Source: Magnolia sinica
Taxonomy: Eukaryota > Streptophyta > Magnoliopsida > Magnoliales > Magnoliaceae
Assembly (NCBI RefSeq): GCF_029962835.1
Contig: NC_080575.1
Coordinates: forward strand, 61,979,493 to 62,043,492
DNA: 64,000 nucleotides
Direction of reading: 5' to 3'
Shown here: piece by piece, positions 1 to 11,599 of the stretch
Numbering within the stretch: the first letter of the stretch is position 1
How the letters are laid out: every line of letters begins with the position of its first letter
The notes under the pieces: model-generated
Told to the model about the DNA's origin: nothing
The model's input: only the letters and a program-made list of their open reading frames with translations
Database searches by the model: none
Program-made: the position numbers and the translations under genes

Positions 1-778
1 TACCATAAGAATGAAAGGGAGATAGAAAGAGTGGGAGAAACGTGATGGAGGGGAGGGACGCCACTACTATGGGCCCTCCCTTTCTTACAATGTATTCATC
101 AAATGGGTCCCATTGAATGTGGGCCTCAAATCATAAAATCAATAAATAAAAGCACCCACCTCAAGATCTCTTCTTCCTTCTTCTGTCAATGCATGATAGA
201 GTCCCAAAGGGACAATTTCAACGGTTGAGATGGGCTTAGGATGGTGGGATCGGGTGGTAGAAAGGTGGGCCACACTACTCTCTCCCATAGAGCTTGGACG
301 TTAGTTGCTCTCATTGAACTTGGGAGAAATGAGAGAGAAATGAGAGAGAGAGAGATGATAGGTGAGAGATGTGAGTGATGGGTGGGAGTACTTATGTAAG
401 AGAGAGTTGACTTTAAGGAATGGTGGTTGTACTTGGGGATGGGTGTGAGTGATGGGAGTGATGTGTACTTGATTGATGTAATTGATGAGATTGATGTGAT
501 GTTTTCTAGGGATTGCAATGCGCGGCATTTATCCTCGAACTGAACGTGGGCCCACATCTCCTGGCCTGGGTATTACCTCAGCGCGTAATATGTGGCATCA
601 GAATCGCGGTGATGGCGCAGTCGCTAGAGTACAAGTCTTAGGTTGAGTCGGCTTGGATATACTGGACACGACTTAGGATCGCGCACAAATGTTAGTAACA
701 GATCACGGGTTGCCGAAATTCAACCGGGAGGACCGTGGAAGCTTACGGAACGGTACGGTATAGGATACGGGCCTTACA
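1..778 (-). repeat. 3' LTR (5' portion only) of the minus-strand element
   Basis: The minus strand begins TGTAAGGCCCGTATCC at 778 and matches the starts of the LTRs at 19810, 23987 and 41478 (minus). It contains the same pyrimidine-rich leader seen in those copies (here purine-rich on the plus strand, about 300-480). The window edge cuts the rest. Confidence 0.8.
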
Positions 779-1172
779 GCTCTCCCTACCTAATAAAAAT
801 TTTATCCTCAAAATTTACAAAACAGACAAGAGAAGAAGAAACATCATCAAGTATATAAGTCAAGGTACAATCAATCTACCAAAGGATGAAGATAATGCTC
901 TCTAATCTCAACATCGCCCTCCCAAGACGCATCATCAACATTATGTTGACTCTACTTAACCTCGAATCCTGAATCAGAGACGATCGAAATTGAATACTAT
1001 GTAGCTTCACAATCTTAATGGTAAGGGGGCTATGTCAGAAAATCTCTAAGTTATTCAAACTTGGGGATCTAACCATTCTAAGTTCTCAACAATCATATAG
1101 TGTAGGGCAGCTATCAGCAAATATGTGATGTTTTCTGCAAGTATTCCTAAGTTATGCTATGATACCAACTTT
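779..1172 (-). other. Short non-coding interior of the minus-strand element
   Basis: Lies between the purine tract (779-791, read GGTAGGGAGAGC on the minus strand) and the primer-binding site. AT-rich, no reading frame or motif recognised. The purine tract and the sequence upstream of it match those of the complete relative at about 42790-42829. Confidence 0.65.
1156..1167 (-). promoter_or_regulatory. Primer-binding site (tRNA-iMet type)
   Basis: On the minus strand reads TGGTATCATAGC, one base from the TGGTATCAGAGC that pairs with the 3' end of initiator methionyl-tRNA. A five-base spacer separates it from the LTR, as in the copy at 28060-28071. Confidence 0.75.
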
Positions 1173-2490
1173 TATCACGCCCCAAATTCGAAAATCGGAT
1201 TCACGGGAATCTCGATCGCCGAATCCGGTGCCGACAACCTCCATAGTACCTCATTCTCAGCTCCTAGCACCTAAATGCCAGGTTCCGATCCTGGGATCCT
1301 ACAATGAGGATTTTCCAACATACATTTATCTCGTAAGAAGCATAGCCACAAGTTTACCCAAATCACAAAGGTAACATCATCATCACATATCACTAATATA
1401 ATCATTTGAGTACAATGCTGAAAGGGAAATACATATGGAAAAATTACAGAAGTCAACTACATACTTCAAGCTCCACGCTGCTGCAACCTAACATCACCTG
1501 CACGCATCTATCGTGCATAAGCTTATAGAAAGCTTAGAGGATGGTGTATGTGCACAAGGTAAGTGCCAAGTATTCAACATAATGCCATAATCATACAATC
1601 TCGAAATAGGCGCAAGATCATGAATCATATGTTATCAGAGTAAGCGAAAATACTGACAAGTCCATGAGTCAATCAATATTAGAATATGCAATACAGATCA
1701 GCTATATAAATGAGGAACAATATCAGAATATGCGATACAGATCAACTATACAAATGAGGAGTCATAAAGAGTCAAATATCATATGCGGTCTCTAAACCAT
1801 ATAAATGCAGAAACACAGGTAACCCAAAATGTCATATGCCGTAGATGTAATGCAATATGCGGTGTGAATGGAATGACCATATTGGAGTGTGAAGTCGGGA
1901 TGATAGTACATAGTATCGTAGGCTATAAGGTCCATCACAAGGGACTTCTATCCAAACCAGTCTCATACCTAAATTTGGATAGTCAGACTCAATGTGGTAA
2001 ACTCCTGATCTCAGGTTAATCGCGCGCCCCAACCGAAATCCTAGCCATTACGAAGGTACACGTAACAAATAGTTGTGCACCACCAGCCTGAGTGGATAGT
2101 GAATGAATGAATGAATGAGTATGCAACTCCTGCTCAATAAGTCCACATATCAGTACTATTCATCTCTGGGATCATCACCGGGGTTTAGTACACTTCAAAT
2201 GGCACTGCCCTCTCCCAGTAGCATAGTCCAAGTGAGTGTAAGAAACCTCACTATCCGCTTGGCCAATAGTCTGCCAATATCTATCCGGCACGTCGATAGC
2301 AGACCCATTTACGAGCTGGTCAAACTCAACCTAGCTATGCCCCCTACCCTCGGGCAGGTAAGGCCACATCCCCTCCCAACTGACTACGACACAGTGGGAG
2401 ACGGCCTCCTGATATTCGACACTCGAGCGCTAATGTATCCACTCGGTCTCGACGTTGGGGCATCTCCTGGCCTGAAGGTTTAGGGATTTT
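1173..2490 (-). repeat. 5' LTR (3' portion) of the minus-strand element
   Basis: Matches the 3' third of the long-LTR family in reverse, including the conserved AAGCTT palindrome (1519-1535) and the segment also found at 36260-36930, 7550-8110 and 47640-48190. Similarity stops near 2490, where unrelated short repeats begin, so the far end is missing. Confidence 0.75.
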
Positions 2491-2592
2491 CAACGCTAAA
2501 GTGAGAATTTCCACTCCAAGTTTTTTCGTAACATTTTCTGTCCAATGATGGTCACACTATTTAAATTATTCCTTAATCAGTTCATGACTAGA

Positions 2593-3127
2593 GATGACGC
2601 AGATTGCACACCAAAAGTGACAATGTGACCTGCCATTGGACGTTTCTCTGTGGATCCCACAATGATGCGGGTGTTTTATCAATGCCTTTCATCCATTTGG
2701 ATCATTATAAGGAATGAACGCAAAAATAAGGCAGATTCAAATCTGAAGTGGACCACAACACAGGAAAAGTGTGATAAATCAACGCCCACCGTTAAAAGCT
2801 GACTAGGCCCACTGTAATGTTTATTTTCCATCCAACATGTTGATTACATCGCAAGGGTTTGGATGAAGGGAAAATACAAATATCAGCTTGATTTAAAACT
2901 TTTGTGGCTCCCAAGAAGTTTTTAATGGTAGATGTTCAATCACCGTTGTTTTCTGTGGTGTGGTACACCTGAGATTTTGATCTGCTTCATTTTTAGGCTT
3001 ATACCCTAAAATGATATGGAAAAATGGATGGACAGCATAGATAACACAAATACATCATTGTGGGGCCCAAAAAGCACCGCCTAGCAGCGACCGGCTATTG
3101 GCAGTGTAAGCAGGCACTCCGCATCGT
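2593..3127. mobile_element. MITE-like dispersed repeat, copy 1
   Basis: Its ends are inverted and imperfect: GATGACGCAGATTGC near the left end against GATGCGGAGTGCC read from the right end. The interior carries the phrases of a family also seen at 52544-53081, 54952-55265 and 61045-61240, for example AATATCAGCTTGAT and TTTTTAATGG...GTTCAATCACC. No coding potential. Assignment to a transposon superfamily is not possible by eye. Confidence 0.6.
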
Positions 3128-4080
3128 ACTGGAAAGGCTTTCCTCTTGGTCAACTCCTGCATTGCACGCCTCCGAATGTCAAAGTCCTTGAAGATTCCAG
3201 CTGTCCACTGGGTGGGCGCAAGGAGCTATAACATCACATGAATCGTCTGCAGCACACCGTGCTATGTGGAGTCCATAATGTTGTTTATTAAATCCACACC
3301 GTTCATCAGGTGACAACTTTATTTTAACCGTACATACAGAATATGGGAATGATAAGAAATTCCATGGACTAAAAAGTTGATCCTAGAACTTGTATGTTCA
3401 CGCGGTGTTGCTCCTCTGAGTTTTAGACCTGGATGATCTTATATATTCATTACATCCTCTGAATTACACCTAATTAAAGTGTTTGATGAAAAACATACAC
3501 TATGGTGGCCCACACACAAACCCATGGTTGGCATTTCACCGATTTTTCCCTGTTGTGCGGTCCACCTGAGTTGTGGATATGTCTAACTTTTTTTCTCGGG
3601 TCCTAGAATCAAGGATAAGACCTGATGAACATAGTGGATTTTGCATATACAACTAGCGGACCCCGCAGAGTATGATGTATTAAAGAGGAACACAATAACT
3701 TAAAGTAAGCCACCCAAAAAGTTACTCTTATTTAATCAATGAGATTGCTTGAGATTTAGACTATCAACGTGAAAAATATTCAATACAAGTGTCCACCAAT
3801 AAGATATAGGATTGTTTAATCGATCTCATTTTTACACCATAGCTTAACAAAAATGAGTTCCACAATCAAACTGGTTTAGTTTGAGTTTATATATGCAACC
3901 TGATGTACCCTATCTTCTAGCTATTATAGGAAAACTAATAGGAGGGGGACGTGACATTGCACAAGAAATAGGAAGTGAATCAAAAGATCTTCAAGATACT
4001 TAAAGTACTTTTTGTGGAATCATAGCTGGCGTAAATCTAACTTTACATGTCAGTGGATGGTCGATGAAATAATATGGTTA
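3128..4080. repeat. Gene-free stretch with short dispersed repeats
   Basis: No reading frame of note. About 3230-3680 resembles a second short dispersed repeat: it starts with GTGGAGTCCATAATG, ends with CTAGCGGACCCC, and has host-type phrases such as ACACCGTTCATC and GTGGCCCACAC inside. The rest, to 4080, is AT-rich with nothing recognised. Confidence 0.4.
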
Positions 4081-4799
4081 AGTTATTTAAAAGTTTAACA
4101 AACGAAGAGAGAAATATAGTCAAAGTATTTCGAAATACAGAAAGCAACCGAGATTAACAAAGTTTGACCGACAAAATAGAAACAATAACAAAAGTGAAAT
4201 ATAATAAAAGAATGATCTAGAGAAAGGCTTTTCAACAACCGTAACCATTGCATTAATGAAATAAGGATCTCGAAGAATAAGCCATGCAACAGAACTCTAT
4301 AGATACCAAAAGAAATCTATAGAGCAAAACCCCAATCTCCAATCAACAACAATTAATTATCTACAAATCAAACAAATTTATCTTTTATCTCAACTTATCC
4401 TATGATAATTGCTTCGTCCAGAAACGAAAAGCATTTGATTTGAGGGAATTCATCCAATGATAACAAAGAAAGCATGAGAGAACAGATATCATAGAGTATT
4501 TTATTCGGTCTGAGTTCTTTTACATCCTCACATGTCCCTTGATTCTGAAAACAAAGTACAATGCATGAATATAATGAATAAGAGAGAGAAGTCTAATGGA
4601 AATTTCAGCAGCATTTCGACGCTTTTTTATCATATCTCTAAGGGAGATGAGTTATGCGGGTCTGAAGCCTCATGCAGACTTAGAACCCTTGATTTGGTCA
4701 TGCAATAAGCATTGATCGTCCTTCCATTCATCCTTCCAATAACATGGATAGGCTCAACAGGTGTGGAGGTCATCTACTTGAAGGTAGAACTGCACAAGC
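4081..4799. other. AT-rich stretch, nothing recognised
   Basis: Only short chance reading frames. It may be part of the old element that also supplies the minisatellite immediately to its right, but no LTR end, primer site or protein motif is visible. Confidence 0.3.
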
Positions 4800-4962
4800 T
4801 TAGACAGGGAATGTGGAGTGTATAGGGTTTACTTTCAAACAAGAGCCAAGCATTAGGACAAGCTTCCTCTCAAAATAGTGCAAAACCCATCCTTCAGGAC
4901 ATAATTCCACATGAAGTGGCACATAAGAGCTTCTCCTTAAGACAAGTGCATGTAAAAGCCTT
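4800..4962. repeat. Degenerate minisatellite, left half (split by an LTR element)
   Basis: Degenerate units of about 40-45 bases containing AGGACA...CTCC...AAGTGGC. The array resumes at 17983 after the inserted Ty3 element. The five bases GCCTT at 4958-4962 are repeated at 17983-17987. Confidence 0.65.
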
Positions 4963-6545
4963 TGTAACGTCCCGTCCAACCAGAACAATGTCCTGGGGCG
5001 TCCACGTAAGATTTGACGTATGACCGTTCGATTAAACTACTCATGGTGAGGTACCACAAATAAATTAATCTAAGATTAGCCCAATTGAGTAGACCAGACG
5101 GGTCATGACAAGACTAAGTGCGGGCCGCCAAGCCAAATGGCCGTTTACACTTAGCAATAGCCCGTGCATGTTATACCGCGACGAGGGAAGGTCAAAAAAT
5201 TATAAAATTTTAAGAAAGTATAGATCTCACTGGGCTTGTGGTCCATCATGGACCACGGACCCAATGGATACCCAAAAATAAATTATCCACGTCGTCCCAA
5301 CGGCACTTGCCAAATGCAACCCACCAAGGCCAGAGTTGAAATCTGGCACTTATAAGTGAAACTGAGATTCCAGCCTTTCCAGCTGTCGAATCTCTTCTAC
5401 ATTTACGATGAAGGTCTAATGTATTGTTTTACGCCCGTCCATAGAATCTGGGACCTGATCGTGGATGGGTGACCGTTGCTCACATATCGGAGCCGTACGA
5501 TCAAACCCCATATCCGATCGTTTCTAAATTTTGCATGACCCTACATCGGGCCATGGAGTACCTATCCTATAATTTTCATGGCCAGAGAGCTACCAGAACC
5601 ATCTCAATCAACGGAATGGACCCCACAAGCCATTTAAAGATGAGAACCGTATGATCAAGCCCCATATTCGTTTATCCGTTTGTTCCTAAACTTTGCATGA
5701 CCCCTCATCGAGCCATGAGGCACCTACATAACAGATTTGGTGGCCAAGGGGGTGTTAGGGCCACCCCAACACCAATAGGGAGTCCTAGAGGGCTATTTTG
5801 GGGAGTTATTGAAACTTGAGGCCAAAGGGCCCAAGTCTAAGAAATAAACCCTAGCTCTCTCATAACTCCCTCCTTTACCACAACCACCAAGGAGTAAAGT
5901 GAGAGCAAGAGAGTAAAGAAAGAAGGAAGAAAGAGTGAAGAAGAGCAAGGAGGACCTTAGATCAAGGTGGGGCCAAGCAAACCAAATCTTGCAACTCCCT
6001 ATCCCTTCTCCAAAGGAAAACCCTACACCACAACCACAAGAATCATTCCGTTGATCATCTAGGTAAGATCTCTCATCCCTTTTTCTTGAAACTCTTGTGT
6101 TGAGAAGGGTTTTGCATGGGATTCTAACATACAAATGTTTGCTTTAGGGATTCTGGCCGTTCGACCCCAAAAATCCACATTCCTAGGTCATCTCATAAGC
6201 CTTCAATGATCTGCAGGTGCGGACTATTATCCTTAACTGGCCTAGCACCAATTATACCATGAGTCTAATGATTTTGATTTCTTGGATGATATAATTGGAG
6301 AATCTAGAGAAAACCTAAGATTTGGGTGTTTGTTTTGGAATGTATGGAATTGTATGTTTGTCTAGTTCTCATATGATGTTGTTCATGCCTCTCACATGAT
6401 GAGGTTACAATGGATGATTACATGTTCAGGTCTTACGTGATTTTTCAAATATGGTGTTGCTTTATGACATGTATGATTCATTAGCCCTTTTGACATGTTT
6501 GTCTAGTTCTCATATGATGTTGTTCGTGCCTCTCACATGATGCAT
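4963..6545 (+). repeat. 5' LTR of element B (5' half only)
   Basis: Begins TGTAACGTCCCGTCC and aligns with the 3' LTR from 15005 to about 16520. Near its right end a block of about 50 bases (from about 6355) is repeated at 6490-6541, after which the sequence changes to a different LTR family. The second half of this LTR is absent. Confidence 0.8.
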
Positions 6546-8927
6546 TTTGGACGTGGCCCATTGAGGTGCACTTCCAGCCCATTTGGTAAGGCCCATTATG
6601 ATGTATTTTCAGCCCGTTTGATAAGGCCCATTGTGATATATTCAGGGCCCATGGGTTGTGGCCCATTGTAATGTATATGAGGGCCCACATGCTATGTATT
6701 CGAGGCCCAAGTAGTGCGGCCCACTTGTTGTATATGAGGCCCACGTGTGAGGCCCACTGAAATGCATTTACGACCCGTGGGTGAGGCCCAATATGATGTA
6801 TTCAAGACCCATGGGCGAGACCCAATGTGATGTATTTAAGACCCATGGGCGAGGATCAATGTGAGGTATTCGAGGCCGATTATCGATCGAAGCCGATTCC
6901 GATTTGTTGAGGGTGATTTCGATTGCCAAGGCCGATTGTTGAGGCCCAATGTTATGTATATGAGGCCCATGTAATAAGGTCTATTGTGATGCATTTGAGG
7001 GTCAGGCGATGGAGCCCATTATGATATATATTAGGCCCATGTGAGAGGCCCATCGTGATGTGTATTAAGCTCTCGAGTGGGGCCTATGGTGTTGTATATT
7101 TGGCCCTTGTATGAGGTCATAGGTCCATTGTCTGTTAGGCTCTATGTAGGTCATTCCTTGGGGGCAATGTTGGTTAAATGTCCACATTGTCGAGGCCGAT
7201 TGTCGATGTTAGTTATTGATACTGATTATGAGTATGTGACAGCATAGCATCATGATACATACCCATATACATCATCTGCATGTTTGTTATGAGATGTGGT
7301 TAATCATTGCATATGTCATTGAGTATGTTGTTATGAGACTCCCTGATAGGCGAAGGTTATCTCACATGAGTGCACGGTATGCACAGGATTGATGCATGAC
7401 TAGATTGTATGACTCATGCATCTTGCATTGTGTGTCCTAGCGACATCAGGGCCGTAGCCTCCACAGGCATATCGTGGATGGCCAGATGGGACACCGAAAA
7501 TGTTTGGTTCTAGCATACGGGCATAATAGATGTCCCTAGGTGAAAATCTCTAAACCTCCGAGGCCAGGAAACGCCCCAACATCGAGACCGAGTGGATACA
7601 TGAGCATCCGAGTACTGAATACCAGGAGGTCGCGTCTCCCACTGTGTCGTGGTCGGTTGGAAGGGGGTGTGGCCTTACCCGCCCGAGCGTAGGGGGCAAT
7701 ACTAGGCTAAGTTTGACCAGCTCGTGAATGGGTCCGCTATCGACGTGCCGAATAGGTATTGGCAGACTTTTGGCTAAGTGGATAGTGAGGTTTTTTATGC
7801 TCACTTGGACTGTGCGGCTAGGAGAGCTGCAGTGCCATTTGGAGTGTACTAAACCCCGGTGATGATCCCAAAGATGAACTGTACTGATATGTGAATTTAG
7901 TGAGCAGGAGTTGCATACTCATCCATGTATTCATTCATTCACTATCCACTCAGGTTGGTGGTGCGCAACTATTTTTTACGTGTGCCTTCGTAATTGTCAG
8001 GATTTCGGTTGGGGCACGCGACTAACCTGAGATCAGGAGTTTACCACATTGAGTCTGACTATCCAAATTTAGGTATGGGATTGGTTTGGATAGAAGTCCA
8101 TTGTGATGGACCTCATAGCCTCCGATACTACATACTATCATCCTGACTTCACACTCTAGTATGGTCATTCCATTCGCACCGTATATTGCATGACATTCGC
8201 GGCATACGGCATTTTAGGTTACTGCGTTTCTGCATTTATATGGTCTAGATACAGCTGACATTATTCGTGATCTCATCAAGAGTTGTATATTGCATCGCAT
8301 CCTCGGCATCTGATATTTGACTTTTTATGATTCCTTATTTACATAGTTTTTCTATATTGCTTACTCTGTTATCTTATAATTTATGATCTTGTCAGTATTT
8401 CTGCTTACTCTGATAATTCATGATCTTGTCAGTCTTTCTGCTTATTCCGATAATGTACGATTTATGGATTAGCAGTATTTCTGGTATTATATGATGATGG
8501 CATTGTATTAAATACTTGACACTTACCTTGTGCACACACTTACACCACCCTCTAAGCTTTCTATAAGCTTATGCACGATAGATGCGTGCAGATGATGATA
8601 AGTTCCACAGTGTTGAGCCTGGAGCTTGCAGCGGTTTTCTGGAGCTTGACTTTTGATTTATATATTTCCCTTTCAGTACTGTATTCAAATGTTTATATTA
8701 GTGGATATGTGATGATAATGTTGTCTTTATAATTTGGGTATACTTGTGATTATGCTTATTACGAGTTAAATGTTCATTGAAAAAAAAAAATCTTCCTTGT
8801 AGGATCCCAGGATCGGAATCTGGCTTATGAACGCTAGGAGCCGAGAATGGGGTACTACGAAGGCTGTCGGCACCAGATTCGGCGATCGGCATTCCTGTGA
8901 ATTCGATTTCCAGGTTTGGGCGTGACA
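6546..8927 (+). repeat. Foreign LTR 3' part fused to the 5' LTR of element B
   Basis: This stretch is the 3' portion of the long-LTR family seen at 19810-48993. It has GGCCCA-type repeats at 6550-7130, a few CGATT-type units (6880-6950), the conserved end region with the AAGCTT palindrome (8554-8570), and the terminal GGGCGTGACA at 8927. The 5' portion of that LTR is missing and no target duplication is visible. It looks like a recombination or template-switch product rather than a simple insertion. Confidence 0.7.
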
Positions 8928-9095
8928 ACGCGTGACCTCGCCCAGACTCCAGCATGTCTACATGACCCCGCTCGAGTGGGTGTGACCCCGCCCAAACTCC
9001 CAGTGTGTGCACGTGACCCCGCCCAGGCCTCCAGCGTGTGCGCGTGACCTCGCCCGGACTTCCAGCGGTCGGGCGTGACCACGCCGGATGTCCAA
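8928..9095 (+). repeat. Minisatellite, ~30-bp CGTGACC units
   Basis: About five or six degenerate units of roughly 22-32 bases, each with CGTGACC(C/T)CGCCC followed by a CCAG-containing spacer. GC-rich and distinct from both neighbours. It starts directly after the TGACA end of the preceding LTR part, and no primer-binding site is visible there. Confidence 0.7.
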
Positions 9096-9787
9096 AATTT
9101 GGGATCCCCCTTCCCCTTCAATGTACACACGAGTGGGGCTACTTATGACTATCTAGAGTCCATAAACCCTATTCCTATTACTCCCATTACCCTCCACCTT
9201 CCTTTCCCATCCCCTTTACTCCCACTCCATCACACTCGCTCCCTCATTTCACCCCATCACTCTCAAGCCATTTCTTCAAAATCCACATTCACTCTTTCAC
9301 CTCTTCCCCATTTCCAAACTTCATTTCCAAAACCCATCAAACCCATCCCATTCTCAAGTCCACCTACAAAACCCCTTCAACAAACCCATTTCAACCCATT
9401 CACCAAACCTCACTCCATACATTTATTCACCTTCAAAACCCATTCAAAAAAAAAAAATCCATACACTCATTCATCCCCAAAACCCATTCCTCAACTCATC
9501 TCCATTTCTCAACTCCCATTCCCTAACTATACTCACAAACCCAACATTAAACCCACTCTCAAATCCCTTTCCTCCAACAAACTCCCATTTCTTCTTTCTC
9601 ACATCCAACCCAAATCCATCTTCCCTTTCCTAAGTCCCATTTCTCCCAAACCACTCTCAAGTCCATCCTCAACACCCATTCACCAAACCCCACTCTATTC
9701 ACTTAAGCACTCATCAAAACCCATCCAAAATACCTTCCCAAATCCTACATAAACTCCTCTCTTACCTCAACTCCTTTCTCTGACCCC
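9096..9787 (+). other. G-starved leader of element B
   Basis: From about 9164 to 9779 the plus strand is almost free of G (about six in some 615 bases) and made of C, A and T, with many ACCCATTC-like phrases. It lies just upstream of the first ATG of the element's coding region (9788). An open frame across 9075-9752 is a by-product of this composition. Shorter pyrimidine-rich leaders occur in the other LTR family (for example 20110-20330 and 24290-24600). Confidence 0.6.
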
Positions 9788-10840
9788 ATGGGAAAGAAGA
9801 GATCGACTACCGCCGAGCCGAGACCGAGCTGAGAAAGACGTAGTAAGCAGAAGGCCGATCCAAAGGGGAAGGCGGTCTCAGAGGTCCAATCCAAGTGAAG
9901 AAACAATTCTCAAAGGGCTCTCGTGATTCAAGCGTCCCAACCACCCGTAGAAGATGTAGGAAACTTTCGCATATGCAATATTGCCTTTGAAGCCTCCGTG
10001 GAAGAGCACTTGTTCGATGATATCGCCCTACTCGATCGGCTTATGGAGAAGGGATGGGGTCCAATATTCTATGGAGATTCCTAGGCAGGTGAAAGACAAG
10101 CTAGGGCTTTTTACGTGCGAATCAGAAACCCTCAATTTAAGCCACTAGGCTTTGACCTGGTAGTGGGAAGCAAGAGGTTCCCATTCGAGGTGGCGGACAT
10201 TTCAAACGTACTTGGGGTGCCGCTAGGGGAGGTGCAGATTGAGGAAGGAGACTTGGATACGAGTCAAGCTCGTAACGAGCGGACTCGCTTCTTATGTGGA
10301 CAGGTTGCCCAGTGGAGGCGAGAGGTCGGCCAAAACTCGTCTAACTTGACCCCAGAGTACCGTGCGCTTCACCGCATTTGCACCCATAACATGTACCCGA
10401 GGTTGAAAAACCGCACCGAGTGCTCCCGCTATATGGTGGAGTTTTTATATCAAGTAGGACAGGGAGCAGATGTGTGCCTCCCTAGCGTAGTACTCCACTA
10501 GATCGTGAGGCCCGCAAGGGCAACGCAGAAGAATGTATGCCTCCCATTTGGTCACCTGGTCTGTCAGTTGGCCCTGCAATATGGTGTGGGCGGATCAGAT
10601 GGAAATTATACACCAACACAAATATTGGGTGATGATATGTTGAACTAGATGAAGATGAGCCCTAAGTAGCGACAGGCCCACATCGATCAATTAAAAATTT
10701 TGGCAGGGAGCCCCTTACCATCCCAGATATACACGAGCGTTTGGATGCGCTCCAAGCTAAGGTAGCAGAGATCAAGGAGAACCAAGCGAGGATCGAGGAG
10801 AACCAAGCAAAGCAGGATAAGTGGAACAAGAAGATATACG
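9788..10840 (+). pseudogene. Remnant of a 'putative plant transposon protein' ORF upstream of gag
   Basis: The frame opens with MGKKRSTTAEP at 9788. An intact stretch at 10115-10501 (128 residues) has phrases such as FDLVVGSKRFPFEVADISNV, GVPLGE and LHRICTHNMYPR. The end (about 10690-10840) is a short heptad-like Glu/Lys-rich segment (LDALQAKVAEIKENQARIEE). These resemble, from memory, the uncharacterised 'putative plant transposon protein' domain found in many plant retroelement ORFs. It is not part of a standard Tekay gag. Role unknown; broken. Confidence 0.5.
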
Positions 10841-10849
10841 GAAGCGGAG

Positions 10850-11421
10850 AATGTTGAGCTCCTCTCATACCTCTTTGAGAAAGAGGCGAACCTATGGTCG
10901 GAGAGTGTTCTCCGGTCCATTTCCGAGAACTACATGTGGACGTGGGAGGCATTCGAGAGCCACTTCAATAAGAAGTACCTCCCTCAGACGTACCAGCATG
11001 AGAGGAAAAATGAATTCCTCCACCTCCAACAAGGGGGGATGACCGTAGCGCAATACGAGAACCGTTTTACAGAATTGTCACGCTATGCTTCCGAAATGAT
11101 CGCCAACGAGGTGATTAAGATGAGGCGATTCACTGCAGGATTAAGGAACAGCATCCGCTTGAAGATGTGTTGTGCAAGCATCCGGACCTATGCCAAGCTC
11201 ATCGAGATGTCCATACGGGCGAAACAGGATGAGGAACGAGTCTCACGGACCTGTTCATAACTAGGGCCACGGAACAGGATGGAGGGATCGTCCTCTTCTT
11301 TTCCGGGAAAAGGCCGCGTCCAAACTCTTTGCCCCGACTAGCTGCCACAACGGCCCCTTCTATACGATCTACTTAGGTGTGCAGGTATTGTAGGAGGATA
11401 GGTCACTTGGAGCCGTACTGT
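10850..11421 (+). pseudogene. gag of element B, with zinc knuckle
   Basis: The retrotransposon gag domain is recognisable at about 10930-11260 (WEAFESHFNKKYLP, then MTVAQYENRFTELSRYA and RRFTAGLRNSIR). A CCHC knuckle follows at 11380-11421, with C-x2-C-x4-H-x4-C spacing. The upstream gag portion merges directly with the preceding unrelated reading frame. Fossil, broken. Confidence 0.75.
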
Positions 11422-11599
11422 TTCACGAGGATGAGGGACCTTGGCTTCACGCCACCCCAGCTCAACAACGGACCCCCACAGCAGGCATTGCAGATTCTGG
11501 CCCTACGAATGACAGGACCTAGCCAGTAGTTCCGTCGTCCACCGCTACCTCAAGTTAGGCCACTACAACGGCCCATACAACGCCCGAACCTTCCACAGC

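Larger units (their letters stand above)
1..2490 (-). mobile_element. Minus-strand LTR retroelement with tiny interior (partial)
   Basis: Reading the minus strand, the element has a 5' LTR part (2490 down to 1173), a primer-binding site complementary to initiator Met-tRNA (1167-1156, one mismatch to TGGTATCAGAGC), a short interior (1172-779), a purine tract (791-779) and the first 778 bases of the 3' LTR, which runs off the window. The LTR sequence is the same family as the copies at 19810-48993, 23987-46891 and 35496-41478. The interior is only about 394 bases and shows no gag or pol similarity, so this is a non-autonomous derivative that would depend on relatives for its proteins. Copy is old and incomplete. 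Confidence 0.8.

Noticed and set aside
9075-9752. 225-residue open frame, Pro/Ser/His-rich
   Set aside because: It exists because the tract has almost no G and so few stop codons. No domain; composition follows the DNA bias.
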